8,741 nt of DNA from assembly GCA_045589735.1 (NCBI GenBank), contig JAZNPQ010000037.1, positions 1 through 8,741 on the forward strand, in the 5' to 3' direction. Positions 6,715 through 8,741 of the stretch are shown piece by piece (within the stretch, counting starts at the first letter, position 1; each line of letters opens with the position of its first letter). Below the pieces are notes generated by a model. That model made no database searches. It saw nothing but the letters and a program-made list of their open reading frames with translations, and was not told where the DNA came from. Source of the DNA: RGIG3994 sp045589735 (GTDB lineage: Bacteria; Bacillota; Clostridia; Oscillospirales; CAG-272). The position numbers and the translations under genes are program-made.

Positions 6715-6994
6715 AATTCGGTACATTTCCGTAAATCAGTACGTCTCCGGGATTACAATAGCCGTTTTCCCGTGCCGCATCTTCTATGTATTCATCGTCC
6801 ATTTCAGAATTGAGGCGATAGTTTTTTTCATCCACCTGATATTCTTTAGCCGCTTTTTCTGCGTTAAGTCTCTCTATCTCTCGCTTGTTTTGATTGTGTT
6901 GCATCAGATTTACCGCGGCAACTATAACAGTAACCGCCAAAAGTACTGCCATGATCCAAATTATTATTTTATTTGTTTTTCTTGCATCCGTCAT
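6713..6994 (-). CDS. divIC: Septum formation initiator protein, DivIC/FtsB family
   Basis: DivIC (FtsB in Proteobacteria) is a small bitopic membrane protein of the divisome that works with FtsL and DivIB/FtsQ in septal peptidoglycan synthesis. The 93-residue product has the expected layout. A short cytoplasmic basic start (1-9) is followed by one membrane helix (about 10-28), a coiled-coil stretch rich in Glu, Lys and Asn (about 33-65), and the conserved C-terminal EYIEDAARENGYCNPGDVL region (68-86). The start at 6994 has GGGGG 6 nt upstream (7001-7005), inside the last Gly codons of yabQ, whose stop is 2 nt away. Position at the end of the yabO-yabP-yabQ-divIC block is the classic Firmicute arrangement and supports the name. 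Confidence 0.88.
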   Translation of the reverse strand: MTDARKTNKIIIWIMAVLLAVTVIVAAVNLMQHNQNKREIERLNAEKAAKEYQVDEKNYRLNSEMDDEYIEDAARENGYCNPGDVLIYGNVPN

Positions 6995-6996
6995 TT

Positions 6997-7617
6997 TTAT
7001 CCCCCTTTTTTATTTTTCCTAACAGTTCCGTATATTTCTGCGTTACGCAAAATTTCGGATTTTTTATTTTTTGAATATTTTTGTATTTTACGTTCAATAA
7101 GCCTATCAGACGCTTTTCCGATTCCCCCTGATATTGATCGGCAAAGCATGCATACGATTTTTTTTAGCGGTCTAACTGTAAAATATAGTATATAAGCAAA
7201 AACACACTTTATCAAGAATTCCAATATCTCAACAAAAGCTAAAACGCCACGTCTTAAGAGCTTGCGGTATAATACGTATCCAACAAGCAAAAGCGCAACT
7301 ATCGCAAATCTCCATTGACCGTCGTTGAAACGGTATACAAGGACCGACACAGAAATTCCGACACAAAGCATAAACACTAAGTCATAAACAAACAAAAATA
7401 TTGTTTGTATCGGTTGGCTTTGCTTTTCTTTGAATAATACACTCTGACCTATAAGCGGCAGATTTATACTTTGGAGCTTTTTTTGAAAACTCGATTCGGA
7501 AAATTTACCTCCAACACAAGTTATAACATAAAAAGCATCGTAGGCAATCCCCAAAATTATTCCTTCGATAATCGCGGCAACGCAAAATATTACAAGTCCC
7601 AGCTGTGAAACTTCCAT
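6997..7617 (-). CDS. yabQ: Spore cortex biosynthesis protein YabQ
   Basis: YabQ is a membrane protein needed for spore cortex formation in Bacillus subtilis, where it is made in the mother cell under sigma-E control. This 206-residue protein has four likely membrane helices at about 6-33, 70-95, 103-121 and 127-148, followed by a basic cytoplasmic tail (150-206). The hydrophobic profile, the NDGQWRF segment (98-104) before the third helix and the location between yabP and divIC fit the family, which is poorly conserved in sequence. Its ATG lies 5 nt after the yabP stop and has no recognisable Shine-Dalgarno site, so it is probably translated by reinitiation after yabP. The call depends partly on synteny. 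Confidence 0.85.
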   Translation of the reverse strand: MEVSQLGLVIFCVAAIIEGIILGIAYDAFYVITCVGGKFSESSFQKKLQSINLPLIGQSVLFKEKQSQPIQTIFLFVYDLVFMLCVGISVSVLVYRFNDGQWRFAIVALLLVGYVLYRKLLRRGVLAFVEILEFLIKCVFAYILYFTVRPLKKIVCMLCRSISGGIGKASDRLIERKIQKYSKNKKSEILRNAEIYGTVRKNKKGG

Positions 7618-7622
7618 ATGCG

Positions 7623-7907
7623 TTATTTTGTAAATATGCCGAATCTGCTTTTACGGTCTGTATGCTTTATATCGTAGTAAGAAAGAGAATTTATATTGCC
7701 GTTTACCGAAACGGCCCCCTTTACGGTATCAAGCGCAGATATGTGTAGATCTGTACCTTCAACATAAAGCTCACCGCACTTGGTTTTAAGTGAAACCGAA
7801 ATATCATCGAAGCTTATCACTTCAATGACACCGTTCATATTGAGCGTTTTTCTGTCATGGAGCACAAGCTCGTGAGTATCTCTTTCATCTTTTGCAATAT
7901 CTGCCAT
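7623..7907 (-). CDS. yabP: Sporulation protein YabP
   Basis: YabP is a small spore-formation protein of the YabP/YqfC family, found in endospore formers and normally transcribed with yabQ in the mother cell. The 94-residue product shows the family pattern: HELVLHDRKTLNMNGVIEV near the start (12-30), SFDDISVSLKT (32-42), GELYVEGTDLHISALD (45-60) and GAVSVNGNINSLSYYD (64-79). The last part ends in a short basic tail. The start is well supported by GGAGGG (7917-7912), 4-5 nt upstream. A 55-nt gap separates it from rqcP, the largest gap in the rqcP-divIC part, and contains a sigma-E-like promoter and a palindrome. Presence of this gene implies a spore-forming host. Confidence 0.9.
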   Translation of the reverse strand: MADIAKDERDTHELVLHDRKTLNMNGVIEVISFDDISVSLKTKCGELYVEGTDLHISALDTVKGAVSVNGNINSLSYYDIKHTDRKSRFGIFTK

Positions 7908-7922
7908 ATAGCCCTCCGTGAA

Positions 7923-7944
7923 AGATATATTTATTAATATATCT
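7923..7944. repeat. Perfect AT-rich inverted repeat upstream of yabP
   Basis: AGATATATT (7923-7931) and AATATATCT (7936-7944) are exact reverse complements around the loop TATT, giving a 9-bp stem. It is too AT-rich and lacks a U tail, so it is a weak terminator candidate. It overlaps the predicted -10 and start region of the sigma-E-like promoter, where a regulator could bind. Confidence 0.5.
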
Positions 7945-7968
7945 ATGCAAGGAAAAGCAATCTTATTC
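7940..7968 (-). promoter_or_regulatory. Candidate sigma-E promoter of yabP-yabQ
   Basis: On the minus strand GAATAAG (7968-7962) and CATAGATA (7947-7940) are separated by 14 nt. This compares reasonably with the Bacillus sigma-E pattern of a -35 with an ATA core and a CATA-type -10 at that spacing. The -35 includes the rqcP stop codon (GAA TAA G). Transcription would start near 7933, about 25 nt before the yabP ATG. In B. subtilis, yabP and yabQ are sigma-E genes, which raises the prior. Matches to the last bases of each box are imperfect. Confidence 0.45.
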
Positions 7969-8205
7969 TATTATTTCATACATCTCCGAGGCATCGTCTT
8001 TTTTTACAAATTCACACACGCAAGCAACGCGAAATTTTAATGTCCTCTGTCCGAAAACGATCTCAACTATATCGTTTTCCTTTACGTCGTAAGATGCTTT
8101 AGCCCGTCTGCCGTTTACTGTTACGTGTTCGGCATCACAAGCCTCGTTTGCAACGGTTCTTCGTTTAATTATTCTCGAAACCTTTAGAAATTTATCAAGA
8201 CGCAT
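7963..8205 (-). CDS. rqcP: S4-domain RNA-binding protein RqcP (YabO, Hsp15-like)
   Basis: RqcP binds the 50S subunit carrying an obstructed peptidyl-tRNA and works with RqcH to add C-terminal alanine tails during ribosome-associated quality control. The 80-residue product is a nearly pure S4 domain: MRLDKFLKVSRIIKRRTVAN at 1-20, then EACDAEHVTVNGRRAKAS (21-38) and NDIVEIVFG (44-52). This is the usual pattern of the family, and the length is normal. It stands between hup and yabP, matching the B. subtilis yabN-yabO-yabP order. The start at 8205 has only a weak GAG-type site about 6 nt upstream. A terminator-like hairpin precedes it, so its expression may rest on readthrough from hup. Confidence 0.92.
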   Translation of the reverse strand: MRLDKFLKVSRIIKRRTVANEACDAEHVTVNGRRAKASYDVKENDIVEIVFGQRTLKFRVACVCEFVKKDDASEMYEIIE

Positions 8206-8241
8206 ATTTTCTCAGTACACAAATTTATCAAAAACAGAATG

Positions 8242-8272
8242 AAGGGCTGATGCAGGATATGCAACAACCCTT
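8242..8272 (-). terminator. Probable hairpin terminator or attenuator after hup
   Basis: Minus-strand RNA can form a 13-position stem (8272-8260 with 8254-8242) around the 5-nt loop UAUCC. It has one U-G wobble (8267/8247) and one U-U mismatch (8264/8250). A run of five U (8234-8230) follows after 7 nt rather than directly. It is therefore likely a leaky terminator or 3' stabilising hairpin that lowers transcription of rqcP relative to hup. Confidence 0.55.
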
Positions 8273-8284
8273 TATTTCAGGAAC

Positions 8285-8557
8285 TCAGTTTACAGCGTCC
8301 TTAAATGCTTTACCGGCAGAAAATGCGGGAGCCTTGGAAGCTGCGATCTCGATAGTCGCTCCTGTTTGAGGATTGCGGCCTGTGCGAGCAGCTCTTTCTT
8401 TTACTTCGAATGTTCCGAATCCGACGAGCTGTACCTTATCGCCTGCCTTGAGTGCGTCAATAACGGATGCGATAGTTGCGTTTACAGCTGCCTCCGCCTG
8501 TTTCTTTGTGAGCTCGGTCTTTGCGGCTACTGCTTCGATCAACTGGGTCTTGTTCAT
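8285..8557 (-). CDS. hup: DNA-binding protein HU
   Basis: HU is the abundant dimeric nucleoid protein that bends and wraps DNA without strict sequence preference. The 90-residue product is full length and conserved: MNKTQLIEAVA at 1-11, the dimer core to about 40, GFGTFEVKERAARTGRNP (46-63) covering the beta-arm and the family signature, QTGATIEIAASKAPAFSAGK (64-83), and a closing helix. The start is fixed by AAGGAGAT (8570-8563) at ideal spacing. It has its own consensus-like promoter and a downstream hairpin, consistent with high, separate expression inside the mazG-to-divIC block. The locus is like the clostridial arrangement in which hup follows mazG; B. subtilis lacks an HU gene at this place. 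Confidence 0.97.
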   Translation of the reverse strand: MNKTQLIEAVAAKTELTKKQAEAAVNATIASVIDALKAGDKVQLVGFGTFEVKERAARTGRNPQTGATIEIAASKAPAFSAGKAFKDAVN

Positions 8558-8620
8558 GATAAATCTCCTTTTTTATTCTTTTGTTTTATTTGTTCACGAG
8601 GAACATAACTTAACATTACT

Positions 8621-8649
8621 ATAATATCACATTTTATTTAAAATTTCAA
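8621..8649 (-). promoter_or_regulatory. Strong sigma-A-type promoter of hup
   Basis: On the minus strand TTGAAA (8649-8644) is followed 17 bp later by TATTAT (8626-8621), preceded by TGA, which forms an extended -10 (TGATATTAT). Each box differs from consensus at one position. Transcription should start near 8614, leaving a leader of about 57 nt before the ATG at 8557. The promoter begins 8 nt after the mazG stop. Confidence 0.75.
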
Positions 8650-8657
8650 GGGGTTTT

Positions 8658-8741
8658 TTACATTTTTTTAGTATTTTTCACTATTTTTTTCTTATTTTTG
8701 TCCCAAATTTCATCAAGTTCTTCCATATTGACCGAATTTAT
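8658..8741 (-). CDS. mazG: C-terminal end of nucleoside triphosphate pyrophosphohydrolase MazG (partial)
   Basis: Only the last 27 codons are in the window; the frame enters from the right edge and ends at TAA (8660-8658). The peptide begins INSVNMEELDEIWDKNK, which resembles the usual MazG end (a Leu/Met-Glu-Glu-Met/Leu-Asp-x-x-Trp pattern). It then adds a lysine-rich tail (KKIVKNTKKM). MazG (YabN in Bacillus, where it is fused to a methylase-like domain) hydrolyses NTPs to NMP and pyrophosphate and cleans abnormal nucleotides. Its position directly before hup-rqcP-yabP-yabQ-divIC supports the call. Too little is present to say whether it has the YabN fusion. Confidence 0.75.
   Translation of the reverse strand: MNSVNMEELDEIWDKNKKKIVKNTKKM

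Noticed and set aside
6890..7195. Plus-strand open frame of 101 codons across divIC and yabQ
   Set aside because: It is antisense to two genes supported by synteny and motifs, and its composition mirrors the complementary membrane-helix codons.
8591..8605. TGTTC-ACGAG-GAACA inverted repeat in the hup leader, considered as a LexA-type operator
   Set aside because: The Gram-positive LexA box has GAAC first and GTTC second with 4 nt between; here the order is reversed with 5 nt. The arms are only 5 bp, so chance is likely.
8366..8624. Plus-strand open frames opposite hup
   Set aside because: They are complements of the highly conserved HU coding sequence and the cysteine/serine-rich products look like noise.
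1..8741. Mobile element, CRISPR array, tRNA, toxin-antitoxin or defence system
   Set aside because: I found no direct repeats with spacers, transposase or integrase motifs, tRNA-like folds or small paired genes, and gene order is conserved core genome.

Overview
The window looks like a chromosomal housekeeping region of an endospore-forming clostridial Firmicute. An Oscillospiraceae/Ruminococcaceae-type anaerobe is my inference. The reasons are moderate-to-low GC, purine-rich Shine-Dalgarno sites, the sporulation genes yabP and yabQ in the order known from Bacillus and Clostridia, and clostridial-type MurD, PlsY and ParE-like sequences. I see no phage, transposon, CRISPR array, rRNA or tRNA.

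There are three transcription units. (1) Minus strand, 1-1260: most of murD (peptidoglycan precursor synthesis), with its C-terminus cut by the left window edge. (2) Plus strand, 1418-6684: four tightly packed genes. These are a ParE-like type IIA topoisomerase B subunit, plsY (phospholipid synthesis), a Methyltransf_32-type methyltransferase, and a divergent FolC/Mur-ligase-like protein. Gaps are 1 nt, then two 4-nt ATGA overlaps, so translation is probably coupled. A 157-bp divergent promoter region (1261-1417) separates units 1 and 2 and holds two sigma-A-like promoters with an AT-rich dyad between them. (3) Minus strand, 8741-6713: the C-terminal end of mazG, then hup (HU), rqcP (yabO), yabP, yabQ and divIC. 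This is the conserved yabN-yabO-yabP-yabQ-divIC block, with an HU gene inserted after mazG. Units 2 and 3 converge on one hairpin at 6683-6714 that contains both stop codons.

Together the genes cover cell-envelope precursors (murD), chromosome topology and nucleoid structure (parE-like, hup), membrane lipid synthesis (plsY), ribosome rescue (rqcP), nucleotide-pool cleaning (mazG), division (divIC) and spore coat/cortex formation (yabP, yabQ). Most of this is ordinary core genome. The least explained parts are the FolC-like protein, which keeps its P-loop but has lost several ligase signature residues; the poorly characterised methyltransferase coupled to it; a topoisomerase B subunit with no A subunit beside it; and a sigma-E-like promoter overlapping the rqcP stop codon. 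I do not see convincing evidence of a wholly new system.
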